A stretch of DNA of 64,000 nt, from NCBI RefSeq assembly GCF_030209435.1, contig NZ_JARVRX010000002.1, forward strand, positions 124,001 through 188,000. The letters are read 5' to 3'. Of this stretch, positions 52,806-63,269 are shown one piece after another (position 1 is the stretch's first letter; every line of letters begins with the position of its first letter). The notes beneath the pieces were generated by a model that saw nothing but the letters and a program-made list of their open reading frames with translations, was not told the origin of the DNA and searched no databases. A program made the position numbers and the translations under genes. The stretch comes from Mycolicibacterium sp. lyk4-40-TYG-92. GTDB taxonomy: Bacteria > Actinomycetota > Actinomycetes > Mycobacteriales > Mycobacteriaceae.

Positions 52806-54368
52806 ATGGCGTCCAGCGTTTCCCAACGGGTATCGCATCGCGAGCAGCACCTGGAGTTGGTGGCCGAACTCAAGGACAAATTGGCCACCGCAGCGCTGGG
52901 TGGATCGGAGCGCTCTCGCGAGCGCCACGTCGGGCGGGGCAAGTTGCTGCCGCGCGACCGGGTCAACGGACTCCTCGACCCCGGCAGCCCGTTCCTGGAG
53001 ATCGCGCCGCTGGCCGCCAATGGCATGTACGACGACGAATGCCCGGGCGCCGGGATGATCGCCGGCATCGGCCGGGTATCGGGCCGCGAGTGCATGATCG
53101 TCGCCAACGACGCGACGGTGAAGGGCGGCACGTACTACCCGATCACGGTCAAGAAGCACCTGCGGGCGCAGGAGATCGCCAGCCAGAACCAGCTGCCGTG
53201 TGTGTATCTGGTCGACTCCGGCGGCGCGTTCCTGCCCCGCCAGGACGAGGTGTTCCCCGACCGTGAACACTTCGGCCGCATCTTCTTCAATCAGGCCAAC
53301 ATGTCGGCGCGGGGTATCCCGCAGATCGCCGCGGTGCTCGGCTCCTGCACCGCCGGTGGCGCCTACGTCCCCGCGATGAGCGACGAGGCCGTCATCGTCC
53401 GCAACCAGGGGACCATCTTCCTGGGCGGCCCGCCCCTGGTGAAAGCCGCTACCGGAGAGGTGGTTTCGGCCGAGGACCTCGGCGGCGGTGACCTCCACTC
53501 CAAGATCTCCGGCGTCACCGACCACCTGGCACACGACGACCGTGACGCGCTGCGCATCGTCCGCCGCATCGCTTCGACGTTCGGGCCGCGCGCGCAGGCG
53601 CCGTGGGACGTCGCCCCGACGGTGGACGCGGTATGCGACCAGAGCGAGCTCTACGACGTCGTGCCGATCGACTCCAAGGTGCCGTATGACGTGCACGAGG
53701 TGATCACCCGCATCGTCGATGGCGGCGAATTCACCGAATTCAAGGCCGAATACGGCACCACGCTGGTGACGGGCTTCGCGCGCATCCACGGCCACCCCGT
53801 GGGCATCATCGCCAACAACGGCGTGCTGTTCGGCGAATCCGCCCAGAAGGGTGCGCATTTCATCGAACTGTGCGACAAGCGGTCGGTGCCGCTGCTGTTC
53901 CTGCAGAACATCTCGGGCTTCATGGTGGGCCGCGACTACGAGGCCGGCGGCATCGCCAAGCACGGCGCCAAGATGGTCACCGCGGTCGCGTGCGCCCGGG
54001 TGCCGAAGCTGACCGTCGTCATCGGCGGCTCCTACGGCGCGGGCAACTACTCGATGTGCGGCCGCGCGTATTCACCGCGCTTCCTGTGGATGTGGCCCAA
54101 CGCCCGCATCTCGGTGATGGGCGGTGAGCAGGCCGCTTCGGTGCTGGCCACCGTGCGCGGCGACCTGACGCCGGAGGAGGAAGAGGCCATCAAGGCCCCG
54201 ATCCGCCAGCAGTACGAAGACCAGGGCAACCCGTACTACTCGACGGCCCGGCTCTGGGACGACGGCGTCATCGACCCGGCGGACACCAGAACCGTGGTGG
54301 GACTAGCTCTTTCAGTTGTCGCGCAGGCTCCGCTCGAGCCTGTGTCCTACGGCGTGTTCAGGATGTGA
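52806..54368 (+). CDS. accD1: Methylcrotonyl-CoA carboxylase carboxyltransferase (AccD1)
   Basis: Carboxyltransferase beta subunit of 520 residues with the two crotonase-like halves (N-terminal [22 protein letters not shown]-terminal [15 protein letters not shown]). Oxyanion-hole glycines are in [14 protein letters not shown] and [16 protein letters not shown]. It transfers CO2 from biotin to 3-methylcrotonyl-CoA in leucine breakdown. The ribosome binding site is gga at 52797. Followed one base after its stop by accA1. Confidence 0.95.
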   Translation: MASSVSQRVSHREQHLELVAELKDKLATAALGGSERSRERHVGRGKLLPRDRVNGLLDPGSPFLEIAPLAANGMYDDECPGAGMIAGIGRVSGRECMIVANDATVKGGTYYPITVKKHLRAQEIASQNQLPCVYLVDSGGAFLPRQDEVFPDREHFGRIFFNQANMSARGIPQIAAVLGSCTAGGAYVPAMSDEAVIVRNQGTIFLGGPPLVKAATGEVVSAEDLGGGDLHSKISGVTDHLAHDDRDALRIVRRIASTFGPRAQAPWDVAPTVDAVCDQSELYDVVPIDSKVPYDVHEVITRIVDGGEFTEFKAEYGTTLVTGFARIHGHPVGIIANNGVLFGESAQKGAHFIELCDKRSVPLLFLQNISGFMVGRDYEAGGIAKHGAKMVTAVACARVPKLTVVIGGSYGAGNYSMCGRAYSPRFLWMWPNARISVMGGEQAASVLATVRGDLTPEEEEAIKAPIRQQYEDQGNPYYSTARLWDDGVIDPADTRTVVGLALSVVAQAPLEPVSYGVFRM

Positions 54369-54369
54369 G

Positions 54370-56349
54370 ATGAAGACTTTCGATACGGTCCTGGTCGCCA
54401 ACCGCGGCGAGATCGCGGTCCGCGTCATCCGGACGTTGCGAGCCATGGGGATTCGCTCGGTCGCGGTGTTCAGCGACGCCGACGCCGGCGCCCGGCATGT
54501 GCTCGAGGCCGACGTCGCGGTGAACATCGGCCCGGCTCCGGCGCGGCAGAGCTACCTCAGCATCGAGGCCATCGTCGACGCAGCTCGGCGCACCGGTGCG
54601 CAGGCCGTGCACCCGGGCTACGGATTCCTCTCGGAGAACGCCGAATTCGCCGCCGCGCTGCACGACGCGGGCATCGTCTTCATCGGTCCGCCGGCCAAGG
54701 CCATCGGCACCATGGGCGACAAGATCACCGCCAAGGCGGCGGTGTCGGCGTTCGGCGTGCCGGTGGTTCCCGGCATCTCACGTCCCGGCCTGACCGACGA
54801 CGAGCTCATCACCGGCGCTCCCGAAGTGGGCTTCCCGGTACTGGTGAAGCCGTCCGCCGGTGGTGGCGGCAAGGGCATGCGCGTGGTGCATTCGGCCGCC
54901 GAGCTGCCCGCCGCGCTGGCCTCGGCCCGTCGCGAGGCCGCCTCGGCTTTCGGCGACGACACCCTGTTCCTGGAACGATTCGTGTTGAACCCCAGGCACA
55001 TCGAGGTCCAGGTCGTCGCCGACAGCCACGGCAACGTCGTGCATCTCGGCGAACGCGAATGCAGCCTGCAGCGCCGGCACCAGAAGGTCATCGAAGAGGC
55101 CCCGTCGCCCGTGCTGGACGACGCGACCCGGGCGCGGATCGGCGCGGCCGCATGTGACACCGCCCGCAGCGTCGACTACCGCGGCGCGGGCACCGTCGAG
55201 TTCATCGTCTCCGCCGACCGGCCCGACGAGTTCTTCTTCATGGAGATGAACACCCGCCTGCAGGTCGAACACCCCGTCACGGAGCTGGTCACCGGCATCG
55301 ACCTCGTCGAACTGCAGGTGCGGGTAGCGGCCGGTGAGGTGCTGCCCATGGCCCAGGACGACATCACGATGACCGGCCATGCCATCGAGGCCCGCGTGTA
55401 CGCCGAAGACCCGGCGCACGACTTCCTGCCCACCGGCGGCACCGTGCTGGCGCTGGCCGAGCCCGCCGATGCGCGGGTGGATTCCGGCATCCGGGCCGGT
55501 TCGGTGATCGGTAGTGACTACGACCCGATGCTGTCGAAAATCATTGCGTACGGGCCGGATCGGGAGTCGGCACGGCGTGGCCTCGACCGGGCGCTGGCCG
55601 ACACCGCCGTCCTGGGTGTCGGGACCAACATCGATTTCCTGCGGTTCCTGCTGGCCGACGAAGACGTCATCGCCGGGCGTCTCGACACCGGTCTCCTGGA
55701 CCGTCGCACGGGCGACTACGTCGCGGCGCAAGCCGGCGACGAGGAGTTCATCGCGGCGGCCGCGTACCGCTGGCTGCACAGCTGGGCGGATGCCGGTGAG
55801 CTGTGGGCCACCCCGACGGGCTGGCGGGTGGGGGAGCACGCACCGACCACCATCCGGCTGCGCGCCGGCGACCGGACCGATCACGTGCACCTCACCGGTA
55901 CGCCCGCTGCTGCCACGGCACGCATCGAGGACGGCGAACCACGCCGTGTGACAGCGTCGTTGGACGCTGACCGGCTGATCGTCACGGTCGACGGCCTGCG
56001 CACCGAGTACCTCACCGCCGTCGAGGACCACCGGCTGTGGCTGGCCGGTGCCGGCCGCACCACCGTCGTCGAGGACGTGCGGGAGGCGCCGGTCCGCGCC
56101 GACGACGAACACAGCGGCGACGCCGAGATCGTCAGCCCGATGCCCGGATCCGTTGTCGCCGTGGGGATCGAGGACGGTGCGACGGTCAGTGCCGGTGACG
56201 TCGTGGTCACCGTCGAGGCCATGAAGATGGAACACGCGTTGTCGTCGCCGGTCGACGGCACCGTGGAACTGCTTGTCGCCGTGGGCGATCAGGTCAAAGT
56301 GGGCCAGCCGCTGGCCCGGATTACCGCTGCAACCGAGGAGACCGAATGA
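54370..56349 (+). CDS. accA1: Biotin carboxylase/BCCP alpha subunit (AccA1)
   Basis: Alpha subunit of 659 residues: biotin carboxylase (N-terminal [23 protein letters not shown]-grasp loop [11 protein letters not shown], active-site [14 protein letters not shown]), a linker, and a C-terminal biotin carrier domain with the biotinyl Lys619 in [12 protein letters not shown]. Together with AccD1 it forms methylcrotonyl-CoA carboxylase, as shown for the M. tuberculosis pair. Overlaps fadE19 by ATGA. Confidence 0.96.
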   Translation: MKTFDTVLVANRGEIAVRVIRTLRAMGIRSVAVFSDADAGARHVLEADVAVNIGPAPARQSYLSIEAIVDAARRTGAQAVHPGYGFLSENAEFAAALHDAGIVFIGPPAKAIGTMGDKITAKAAVSAFGVPVVPGISRPGLTDDELITGAPEVGFPVLVKPSAGGGGKGMRVVHSAAELPAALASARREAASAFGDDTLFLERFVLNPRHIEVQVVADSHGNVVHLGERECSLQRRHQKVIEEAPSPVLDDATRARIGAAACDTARSVDYRGAGTVEFIVSADRPDEFFFMEMNTRLQVEHPVTELVTGIDLVELQVRVAAGEVLPMAQDDITMTGHAIEARVYAEDPAHDFLPTGGTVLALAEPADARVDSGIRAGSVIGSDYDPMLSKIIAYGPDRESARRGLDRALADTAVLGVGTNIDFLRFLLADEDVIAGRLDTGLLDRRTGDYVAAQAGDEEFIAAAAYRWLHSWADAGELWATPTGWRVGEHAPTTIRLRAGDRTDHVHLTGTPAAATARIEDGEPRRVTASLDADRLIVTVDGLRTEYLTAVEDHRLWLAGAGRTTVVEDVREAPVRADDEHSGDAEIVSPMPGSVVAVGIEDGATVSAGDVVVTVEAMKMEHALSSPVDGTVELLVAVGDQVKVGQPLARITAATEETE

Positions 56350-57509
56350 GCGACTTTATTTCCACCGGCACCCTGCCCGACCACTACGCCCAACTGGCCA
56401 AGACGGTCCGGGACTTCGCGCAGACCGTCGTGGCGCCGGTGGCGGCCCAGCACGACAAGGACCACACCTTCCCGTACGAGGTCATCGACGGCATGGCCGA
56501 CATGGGCCTGTTCGGCCTGCCCTTCCCCGAGGAGTACGGCGGTATGGGCGGCGACTACTTCGCCCTGTGCCTGGCCCTGGAAGAACTCGGCAAGGTGGAC
56601 CAGAGTGTCGCCATCACGCTGGAGGCGGGCGTCGGCCTGGGCGCCATGCCGGTGTACCGCTTCGGCACCGAGGCACAGAAGCAGGAATGGCTGCCGCAAC
56701 TGGCGAGTGGAAAGGCGTTGGGCGCCTTCGGTTTGACCGAGGCCGGAGGTGGCAGTGATGCCGGTGCCACCAAGACCACCGCGAAATTGGATGGGTCAAC
56801 TTGGGTTATTAATGGCTCCAAGCAGTTCATCACCAACTCCGGCACCGACATCACCAAGCTCGTGACCGTCACGGCCGTGACCGGCGAACTGCCCGGCGGG
56901 CACAAGGAGATTTCGGCGATCCTGGTTCCGGTCCCGACGCCGGGCTTCACCGCCGAACCCGCCTACGACAAGGTCGGCTGGAACGCCTCGGACACCCATC
57001 CGCTGAGCTTCGACGACGTGCGGGTACCGGCCGAGAACCTGCTCGGTGACCGCGGCCGCGGCTACGCCAACTTCCTGCGCATCCTCGACGAGGGCCGCAT
57101 CGCCATCGCCGCACTGTCGGTGGGTGTGGCGCAGGGCTGCGTCGACGAGTGCGTGAAGTACTCGAAGGAGCGAGAGGCGTTCGGCCGCAAGATCGGTGGC
57201 TACCAGGCCATCGCCTTCAAGATCGCCCGGATGGAAGCCCGCGCCCACGTCGCCCGCACGGCGTACTACGACGCCGCCGCGCTGATGCTGGCGGGCAAGC
57301 CCTTCAAGAAGGCGGCCTGCATCGCCAAGATGATCGCCAGCGAGGCCGCGATGGACAACGCCCGCGACGCCACCCAGGTGTTCGGCGGCTACGGCTTCAT
57401 GAACGAGTACCCGGTGGCCCGGCACTACCGCGATTCGAAGATCCTCGAAATCGGCGAGGGCACAACGGAAGTTCAGCTGATGCTGATCGCGCGTGAGGCC
57501 GGGCTGTGA
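56346..57509 (+). CDS. fadE19: Acyl-CoA dehydrogenase (isovaleryl/short branched-chain type)
   Basis: Flavin acyl-CoA dehydrogenase of 387 residues. [13 protein letters not shown] and [12 protein letters not shown] are the FAD/substrate signatures, and [17 protein letters not shown] the C-terminal motif. It most likely oxidises isovaleryl- or 2-methylbutyryl-CoA, feeding methylcrotonyl-CoA to the carboxylase. Coupled to both neighbours by short overlaps. Confidence 0.94.
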   Translation: MSDFISTGTLPDHYAQLAKTVRDFAQTVVAPVAAQHDKDHTFPYEVIDGMADMGLFGLPFPEEYGGMGGDYFALCLALEELGKVDQSVAITLEAGVGLGAMPVYRFGTEAQKQEWLPQLASGKALGAFGLTEAGGGSDAGATKTTAKLDGSTWVINGSKQFITNSGTDITKLVTVTAVTGELPGGHKEISAILVPVPTPGFTAEPAYDKVGWNASDTHPLSFDDVRVPAENLLGDRGRGYANFLRILDEGRIAIAALSVGVAQGCVDECVKYSKEREAFGRKIGGYQAIAFKIARMEARAHVARTAYYDAAALMLAGKPFKKAACIAKMIASEAAMDNARDATQVFGGYGFMNEYPVARHYRDSKILEIGEGTTEVQLMLIAREAGL

Positions 57510-57994
57510 CCGGGAAGAAGGTCATCGAGCAGCGCGGGCTCTGGTACGAGGAGTTCCAGCCGGGCGTGATCTACCAGCACCGGCCCGGCCGCACCATCAC
57601 CGAGGCCGACAACGTGCTGTTCACCACGCTGACCATGAACACCCAGGCACTGCACCTGGACGCCGCGTTCTCCGACGCGCTGCCGCCCTTCCATGCGCGG
57701 CTGGTGAATTCGATGTTCACGTTGTCGACAATCGTTGGCCTGTCGGTGGCCCAGCTGACGCAGGGCACGATCGTCGGGAACCTCGGTTTCTCCGACATCG
57801 CCTTCCCCAGGCCGCTTTTCCACGGTGACACGCTGTACGCGGAGTCCGAGGTGATCGAGAAGCGCGAATCCAAGAGCCGCCCGGGCGAGGGCATCGTCAC
57901 GTTCGCCCACACCGGTCGCAATCAGCACGGCGACATCGTCGCCACGGCGACGCGCAAGACGATGGTGCGCAAGCGTCCGGCGGGAGAGGCATGA
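57506..57994 (+). CDS. MaoC-like enoyl-CoA hydratase
   Basis: Hot-dog-fold hydratase of 162 residues (Rv2499c type). The motif FPRPLFHGDTLYAESEV is the MaoC core; the usual catalytic Asp/His pair is replaced or shifted (TEADNVLFTTLTMN), as in the mesaconyl/methylglutaconyl-like branch. It probably hydrates 3-methylglutaconyl-CoA in leucine degradation. GTG start inside the end of fadE19, ATGA overlap with citE. Confidence 0.88.
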   Translation: MTGKKVIEQRGLWYEEFQPGVIYQHRPGRTITEADNVLFTTLTMNTQALHLDAAFSDALPPFHARLVNSMFTLSTIVGLSVAQLTQGTIVGNLGFSDIAFPRPLFHGDTLYAESEVIEKRESKSRPGEGIVTFAHTGRNQHGDIVATATRKTMVRKRPAGEA

Positions 57995-58797
57995 GTCTGA
58001 ACGCACCCGGACCCGGCTGGCTGTTCTGCCCGGCCGACCGCCCCGAACGGTTCGAAAAGGCCGCCGCCGCAGCCGATGTGGTGATCCTCGATCTGGAAGA
58101 CGGCTGCGCCGCGAAGGACCGGCCGGCCGCGCGCCAGGCGCTGATCGACACCCCGCTGGACCCGGCGCGCACGGTCGTGCGGCTGAACCCGTCGGACACC
58201 GCCGATCACCCGCTGGACCTGGAGGCGCTGGCCCGCACCCCGTACACCACGGTGATGCTCGCCAAAACCGAATCAGCCGAACAGGTTCGGGCGCTGGCAC
58301 CGCTCGATGTGGTGGTGCTGGTTGAGACCCCGCTCGGTGCGCTGGCCGTCACCGAGACCGCCCGGGTCGACAACACCTACGCCGTCATGTGGGGTGCCGA
58401 GGACCTGTTCGCAGCGACCGGAGGCACCGCCAACCGCGGGCCCGACGGCACGTACCGCGACGTCGCCAAGCACGTGCGGTCGCAGTCGTTGTTGGCGGCC
58501 AAGGCTTTCGGCAAGCTCGCGCTCGACTCGGTCTATCTGGACATCAAGAACCTGGACGGCCTGCGCGCCGAGGTCGACGATGCGGTGGCCGTCGGATTCG
58601 ACGCCAAGGTGGCCATCCACCCGACGCAGGTTGCGGTCATCCGGGACGGCTATGCGCCGACCGAGAAGGAAATCGCCTGGGCGCGTGCGGTGCTCGATGC
58701 CGCGACCCGCGAGCGCGGCGTGTTCCAGTACGACGGCCTGATGGTGGACATGCCGGTGCTCCGCCGGGCCGAGCGCATCGTCGCCCTGGCCCCGTAG
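57991..58797 (+). CDS. citE: CitE-like beta-hydroxyacyl-CoA lyase (Rv2498c type)
   Basis: HpcH/HpaI-fold lyase of 268 residues. VVILDLEDGCAAKDRPAAR (metal Glu/Asp), VVRLNP and YAVMWGAEDLFAATGGT are family motifs. The M. tuberculosis homologue is described as a bifunctional (R)-HMG-CoA and citramalyl-CoA lyase acting in leucine catabolism and itaconate breakdown. That fits the operon: carboxylase, hydratase and lyase give acetoacetate plus acetyl-CoA. Convergent with the response regulator gene, 6 bases between stops. Confidence 0.93.
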   Translation: MSLNAPGPGWLFCPADRPERFEKAAAAADVVILDLEDGCAAKDRPAARQALIDTPLDPARTVVRLNPSDTADHPLDLEALARTPYTTVMLAKTESAEQVRALAPLDVVVLVETPLGALAVTETARVDNTYAVMWGAEDLFAATGGTANRGPDGTYRDVAKHVRSQSLLAAKAFGKLALDSVYLDIKNLDGLRAEVDDAVAVGFDAKVAIHPTQVAVIRDGYAPTEKEIAWARAVLDAATRERGVFQYDGLMVDMPVLRRAERIVALAP

Positions 58798-58803
58798 CGG
58801 CAG

Positions 58804-59481
58804 CTAGAGGTCCTCGACGCTCAGGATGCCGTCTTGCACGGCGCGGGCGACGAGTTGGGCCTTGGTGGCTGCCGGCCGCCCCGCGGCGGCGTACTTGGCG
58901 CGGACGCGTTGCAGGTGGGTCCGGACGGTGGTCGGTGCAAGGTGCAGGCGCTTGGCGACGATGTCCTTGCTCTCGGTCTGGAACCAGGCCTTGAGCACTT
59001 CGCGTTCGCGCTGGGTGAGCCCGGGCCGGCCCGAGTCGGTGTCCGAGCAGATGGCCGCGGCCATCCGGGGACCGACGTACGGCTCATGGGTGCTGGCCGC
59101 GCGGATGGCCTCGATGAGGTGGCCCTGCCCTTCGCTCTTGGCCAGGTAGGTGACCACGCCGATGGCCAGGCACCGCAGGATGACCTCCGCGTTCTCCAGG
59201 TGCGAGTAGACGATCACCGCGTGTCCCGCGTCCACGATGGCGGCGACCGCGTCGAAATCGGGCTGGCGACTGCGCAGTTCGAGGTCCAGGATGACCGCGG
59301 CCAACTGCCCGTCGGCCGTGGGATGGACGGCCAGGAACGATTCGGCGTCGAGGTGGTCGGATGCGACGCGGATGGGTGGGTCCGCCTGCGCGCACCACGC
59401 CGAGACGCCGGTGTGGATGACGTCGTGGTCATCGACAACGGCGATGGCCAGGGGCTCAGGTGGGTTGGCCGGCGCGGACAT
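58804..59481 (-). CDS. LuxR/NarL-family response regulator
   Basis: Two-domain regulator of 225 residues: a receiver domain with the Asp17/Asp18 acidic pair and phospho-acceptor Asp66 (AVILDLELRS), then a LuxR helix-turn-helix (LTQREREVLKAWFQTESKDI, HLAPTTVRTHLQRVRAKYAA). The switch Lys sits in TYLAKSEG. Overlaps the end of the histidine kinase gene by 26 bases, so the two form one system. ATG 59481 chosen as the start of the conserved domain. Confidence 0.9.
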   Translation of the reverse strand: MSAPANPPEPLAIAVVDDHDVIHTGVSAWCAQADPPIRVASDHLDAESFLAVHPTADGQLAAVILDLELRSRQPDFDAVAAIVDAGHAVIVYSHLENAEVILRCLAIGVVTYLAKSEGQGHLIEAIRAASTHEPYVGPRMAAAICSDTDSGRPGLTQREREVLKAWFQTESKDIVAKRLHLAPTTVRTHLQRVRAKYAAAGRPAATKAQLVARAVQDGILSVEDL

Positions 59482-61696
59482 GTTCGGTCGATCTTTCTGG
59501 AAGTCGGTGGCGCACGGTGATCCACACCGTGTCATCGAGGGTGGTCAGGTCGAATTCATCTTCGTCGTCGACGCTGGATTTCGTCGGCAAATCGGCGTGG
59601 CGCCCGCGGTGACACATGACGCTGAGTTCGACCGCGGCCGTTTCCGCGGTGACAGTGATGCGGGCCGGTGAGGCGGCGGCGAGTAGAACCTGGTCGACGA
59701 GCCGGGCCAGCCGCCGTGCGGTGGGCACATCCATGGCCGGCAACGCGCCCTGGACATCGACGGAAACGGCGATGCCGCGATTCTGGGCCGCATCGACGCG
59801 TGGGCGCAACTCGCGAAGCAGCACGTGCTCGAAGCTGGACGACTGGTCGAAAAGGGTACGCAGCCGCTGGTATTCGAGTTGTGCTCGACGCCGCGTCTCG
59901 GCGTCGACCGGTTCTCCGTCGGCGAGGCTGGTCAACAGCGGCTGGATGGTGGCGGCGAGGTCCGCATAGCGGCGGGTGTATTCCTCCTGCACGGCGTCGG
60001 CGATCTGTGCTGCGGCAGTCAGGCGCATGTGACTTTCGGTCTCGGCGGACGTGGCTGCCGCAGACCGCCGGATCACGTCAGCCACCACCAGGGCGCAGAG
60101 TTGGGCGACAAGGACACTCGCGGTGTCGTAGCCGAGATCGACGATGGTGTGGGCCGCCGGATCCCGAATGATCGCGTAGACGGCGGGGACGACCCAGCAC
60201 CACGCCAGGACGCCGACCGCATATCTGAGCCGCACACTGAGCAGCAGCGGTAGGACACACCAGCCGATGGCGCCTTCGGCCCACTGCAGCTGGGGGTCGA
60301 GGTCCTTGATCGGCATCGAGATCGACTGCACCAGAGCAACAATGACGAGTGTCACGATGCCGAAACGTGCCCGCGGAAAGGTCCGGCCCATCACTCGGGG
60401 GATCGCGGACAGCGTCGCCGCCGTCGTCACGACGATGAGGGCCCATTGCAGGTGCGGATACGCCGCGACACGCAGCGAGGCGGGAACGGTCACCAGCAGG
60501 TTCACCAGCCCATAGGCAACCAGTGCCAGCCCGTATCCCTTGTGCGCCCGCTCGATGAGCCGCTCCGGGTCGGATGCCGCAGCGGGTCCTCCCGATGTCA
60601 CCGTGGGCCAGCGTAATTCGACCGTGGTGCCCTGCCCGGGCTGCGTGACAATTTCCGCCATGCCGCCGAGCTGCTGCATGCGGGCGACGATCGAGTCGGC
60701 GATGCCGTGTCCCCGTGTCGGCCGGGTGAGGTCGAATCCGTGTCCATCGTCGGTGATCTGGATCCGTCCGGGATGCACGGTGATGGTGACGGCGGTGGCG
60801 CCGGAGTGCCGGTCGACGTTGGTGAGGGCTTCGCGTGCGGCGGCCGCGACGGTCGCCGCCATCGCACCGTCCAGCCACATCGCGGTGACGCCGGCATAGT
60901 TCACGGGCGTCGTGGTGTGGCTGGCGTGATCACGCAGGGCGGCAACGAGATCGGCCGGTGGCGCGGGGCTGCGGGACGCCTCGGTGAACACGCGAAGGTC
61001 GCGCCGCGCCTGGGCGGCGACGCGGTCGGGCGACAAGGCGGCGCCGGTGCCCACCATCAGCAGGGTGGAGGCGACGGTGTCGTGTAGCAGTCGCATCTGC
61101 TCGCGGTCGTAATCGCGCACGGCGGCGGTGACTTTCTGGCGGAGCTCGACGGCGAGCCGCTCGGCGCGGGCCACATCGACTTTTTCGGCCACGCGCACGG
61201 TCAGCATGCGGATCAGCGTCGACGCCACCCACAGCAAAGCGAAGTAGTAGCCGTTGACCATCTGTGCGGCATCGCGCAGGCCTCCGACGGGCGATGCTCC
61301 CACCGCGAGAGCACCGACGACTCCCGCCGTCATCGCCAGGTTGAGCCATGGCTCGAACACCGTGAAACTCGCGATGGCGGTGCCGGCGATCGCGAGCGCC
61401 GCGCATGTCGGCGGACAGATCGTGTCGCCAGACATCAGGGCTGGAAGCACCACACATGCGACGGCGGTCAAGAGGTAGTCCACCGCGACGACACGCGGTG
61501 CCACGGAGCGAGTCTGCAGTCGGTAGAGCGACCAGGCGCCGGCCAGGGCGGCGAAAACGGTGGAGCTCACCCGCGGAGCCGAGCCGAGCACGACGGCGTA
61601 CACAACAAGAGCCCCGCCATGGCGCATGATCAGGCTGATGACCGTGGCGTGCTGTAGGAAGTTGCGGCGTGCGGCGCCGGCGACGGTGTCAACCAT
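59456..61696 (-). CDS. Double-length NarL-type histidine kinase with degenerate second half
   Basis: A 746-residue membrane kinase. First half: about six helices (20-175), a dimerisation H-box with His205 (MRLLHDTVASTLL) and a HATPase domain (AREALTNVDRHSG N-box, ITDDGHGFDL and GHGIADSIVARM G-boxes). Second half: another group of about five helices (about 405-550) and a coiled stretch plus a fold-like segment (LRPRVDAAQNRGIAVSVDV, ARRLARLVDQVLLAAA) without H-box His or G-boxes. It looks like an internal duplication whose second kinase part has decayed into a possible pseudokinase or sensor. Start uncertain: ATG 61696, or a GTG at 61834 for 46 more residues; neither has a ribosome binding site. 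Confidence 0.82.
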   Translation of the reverse strand: MVDTVAGAARRNFLQHATVISLIMRHGGALVVYAVVLGSAPRVSSTVFAALAGAWSLYRLQTRSVAPRVVAVDYLLTAVACVVLPALMSGDTICPPTCAALAIAGTAIASFTVFEPWLNLAMTAGVVGALAVGASPVGGLRDAAQMVNGYYFALLWVASTLIRMLTVRVAEKVDVARAERLAVELRQKVTAAVRDYDREQMRLLHDTVASTLLMVGTGAALSPDRVAAQARRDLRVFTEASRSPAPPADLVAALRDHASHTTTPVNYAGVTAMWLDGAMAATVAAAAREALTNVDRHSGATAVTITVHPGRIQITDDGHGFDLTRPTRGHGIADSIVARMQQLGGMAEIVTQPGQGTTVELRWPTVTSGGPAAASDPERLIERAHKGYGLALVAYGLVNLLVTVPASLRVAAYPHLQWALIVVTTAATLSAIPRVMGRTFPRARFGIVTLVIVALVQSISMPIKDLDPQLQWAEGAIGWCVLPLLLSVRLRYAVGVLAWCWVVPAVYAIIRDPAAHTIVDLGYDTASVLVAQLCALVVADVIRRSAAATSAETESHMRLTAAAQIADAVQEEYTRRYADLAATIQPLLTSLADGEPVDAETRRRAQLEYQRLRTLFDQSSSFEHVLLRELRPRVDAAQNRGIAVSVDVQGALPAMDVPTARRLARLVDQVLLAAASPARITVTAETAAVELSVMCHRGRHADLPTKSSVDDEDEFDLTTLDDTVWITVRHRLPERSTEHVRAGQPT

Positions 61697-62170
61697 GGTG
61701 CGACTGACTGCGCGTGACGTCAGGGACCGGGCGCAGCTGACACGCGGGTGGCGTCGGTGCCGGCTCGGTTCGGACGTCTCATCGGAACTCTCCGTTCTGA
61801 CGCTGCTGGTTTGCTGTTGGGACGGTTGTAGCACGCGTTACCGACGAATCTCCGGTCGAATGGCGTCTCACCGGGGTTTGCGGAAGTGAATTCATACGTT
61901 CGGGCTACAAGTTGGCCGTATTGCCGGAGCCACACGGACCGGTCCGACACGTCGCCAGTCTGTTACCTGCGATAACCGCGGCCAGATGGCCTGCGGGCGC
62001 ATAATGGCGGTGATGCCCCAGCACTGCGGCGAGCAGAGCGGATCATCCGACTGATGCCACACCCCGGCATCGGCCGGCGAACCTCACCACCTGAGGTTTG
62101 CCCTGGTCGCCACCGCGCTGAGCTTCTCGCGGACTGACGGCCGAACATGCCGTCACCGAAAGGAGGCGGT
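61697..62170. other. Intergenic region between the kinase and pdhA
   Basis: 474 bases if the kinase starts at 61696, or 336 if at 61834. Likely holds divergent promoters for the kinase and for the ketoacid dehydrogenase genes. AACCTCA and TGAGGTT at 62080-62098 form a 7-bp inverted repeat around CCACC, a possible operator. No convincing gene seen. Confidence 0.55.
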
Positions 62171-63268
62171 ATGGCTGACCTGTCGGTCCCCGGCCTGAAC
62201 AACCGGGTGGACCTTGAACCCGTGCAACTCATCGCGCCCGACGGCGCGCCCACCTCCGACGAGCGGTATCGCCGCGACCTGCCGCCCGAGACGCTGGGCT
62301 GGCTGTACGAGGAGATGGTCGTCACCCGCGACCTCGACGTCGAATTCGTCAATCTGCAGCGCCAGGGTGAACTCGCATTGTTCGCCTCGTGCCGCGGTCA
62401 GGAAGCCGCGCAGGTGGGCGCGGCGGCCTGCCTGCGCAAGACCGACTGGCTGTTTCCGCAGTACCGGGAACTCGGCGCCCTGCTGGTCCGCGGCGTCACG
62501 CCCGCCCAGATCAGCGCGGTGTGGCGAGGCCGCTGGCACGGGGGCCTGGGCTTCACCGAGAAACACTGTGCGCCGATCTCGATCGATATCGGGTCGCACG
62601 GCCTGCACGCGGTCGGTGCCGCGATGGCCGCCCAACGGCTCGGGGAGGACTCGGTGACCGTCGCGTTCGTCGGCGACGGCGGCACCTCCGAAGGCGACAT
62701 GCATGAAGCGCTCAACTTCGCGGCCGTCACATCGGCGCCGTGCGTGTTCTTCATACAGAACAATCAGTGGGCCATCTCGGTGCCGGTGCGCCATCAGCAG
62801 GCGGGACCGTCGATCGCACACCGCGCCATCGGCTACGGCATGCCCGGCATCCGGGTCGACGGCAACGACGTGCTGGCCTGCTATGCGGTGGTGTCCGAGG
62901 CGGCGCAGCGCGCCCGCGGGGGCGACGGGCCGACGCTCATCGAGGCCGTCACCTACCGGATGGGGCCGCACACCACCTCGGACGACCCGACCCGCTACCG
63001 CGACCCCGATGAGCTGAAGCACTGGGAGGCACGCGATCCCATCACGCGCTACCGGGCGTACCTGGAGCGCGTCGGGGTGTGGACACCCCGACTGCAGCAG
63101 CACGTCGAGAACCGCTCCCGTCGGCTCCGCACCGAACTGCGCGAGGCGGTTCTGACGGCGCCGGACTTCGACGTCGCGGACATGTTCGACAACGTCTACG
63201 CCGACATCACACCCGAACTGGCCCGGCAGCGCGACGCGTTGCTTGCCGAATTGGATTGGGAGGGTTGA
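62171..63268 (+). CDS. pdhA: Branched-chain 2-oxoacid dehydrogenase E1 alpha
   Basis: E1 alpha subunit of 365 residues. The TPP motif runs from VGDGGTSEGDMHEALNFAAV to NNQWAIS; GSHGLHAVGAAMAAQ and YRMGPHTTSDD (phosphorylation-loop region) fit branched-chain rather than pyruvate E1. AAGGAGG before the ATG at 62171 is a near-perfect ribosome binding site. In M. tuberculosis Rv2497c has the same role and directly follows citE; here a two-component system separates them. It decarboxylates leucine-, isoleucine- and valine-derived ketoacids. Confidence 0.93.
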   Translation: MADLSVPGLNNRVDLEPVQLIAPDGAPTSDERYRRDLPPETLGWLYEEMVVTRDLDVEFVNLQRQGELALFASCRGQEAAQVGAAACLRKTDWLFPQYRELGALLVRGVTPAQISAVWRGRWHGGLGFTEKHCAPISIDIGSHGLHAVGAAMAAQRLGEDSVTVAFVGDGGTSEGDMHEALNFAAVTSAPCVFFIQNNQWAISVPVRHQQAGPSIAHRAIGYGMPGIRVDGNDVLACYAVVSEAAQRARGGDGPTLIEAVTYRMGPHTTSDDPTRYRDPDELKHWEARDPITRYRAYLERVGVWTPRLQQHVENRSRRLRTELREAVLTAPDFDVADMFDNVYADITPELARQRDALLAELDWEG

Positions 63269-63269
63269 C

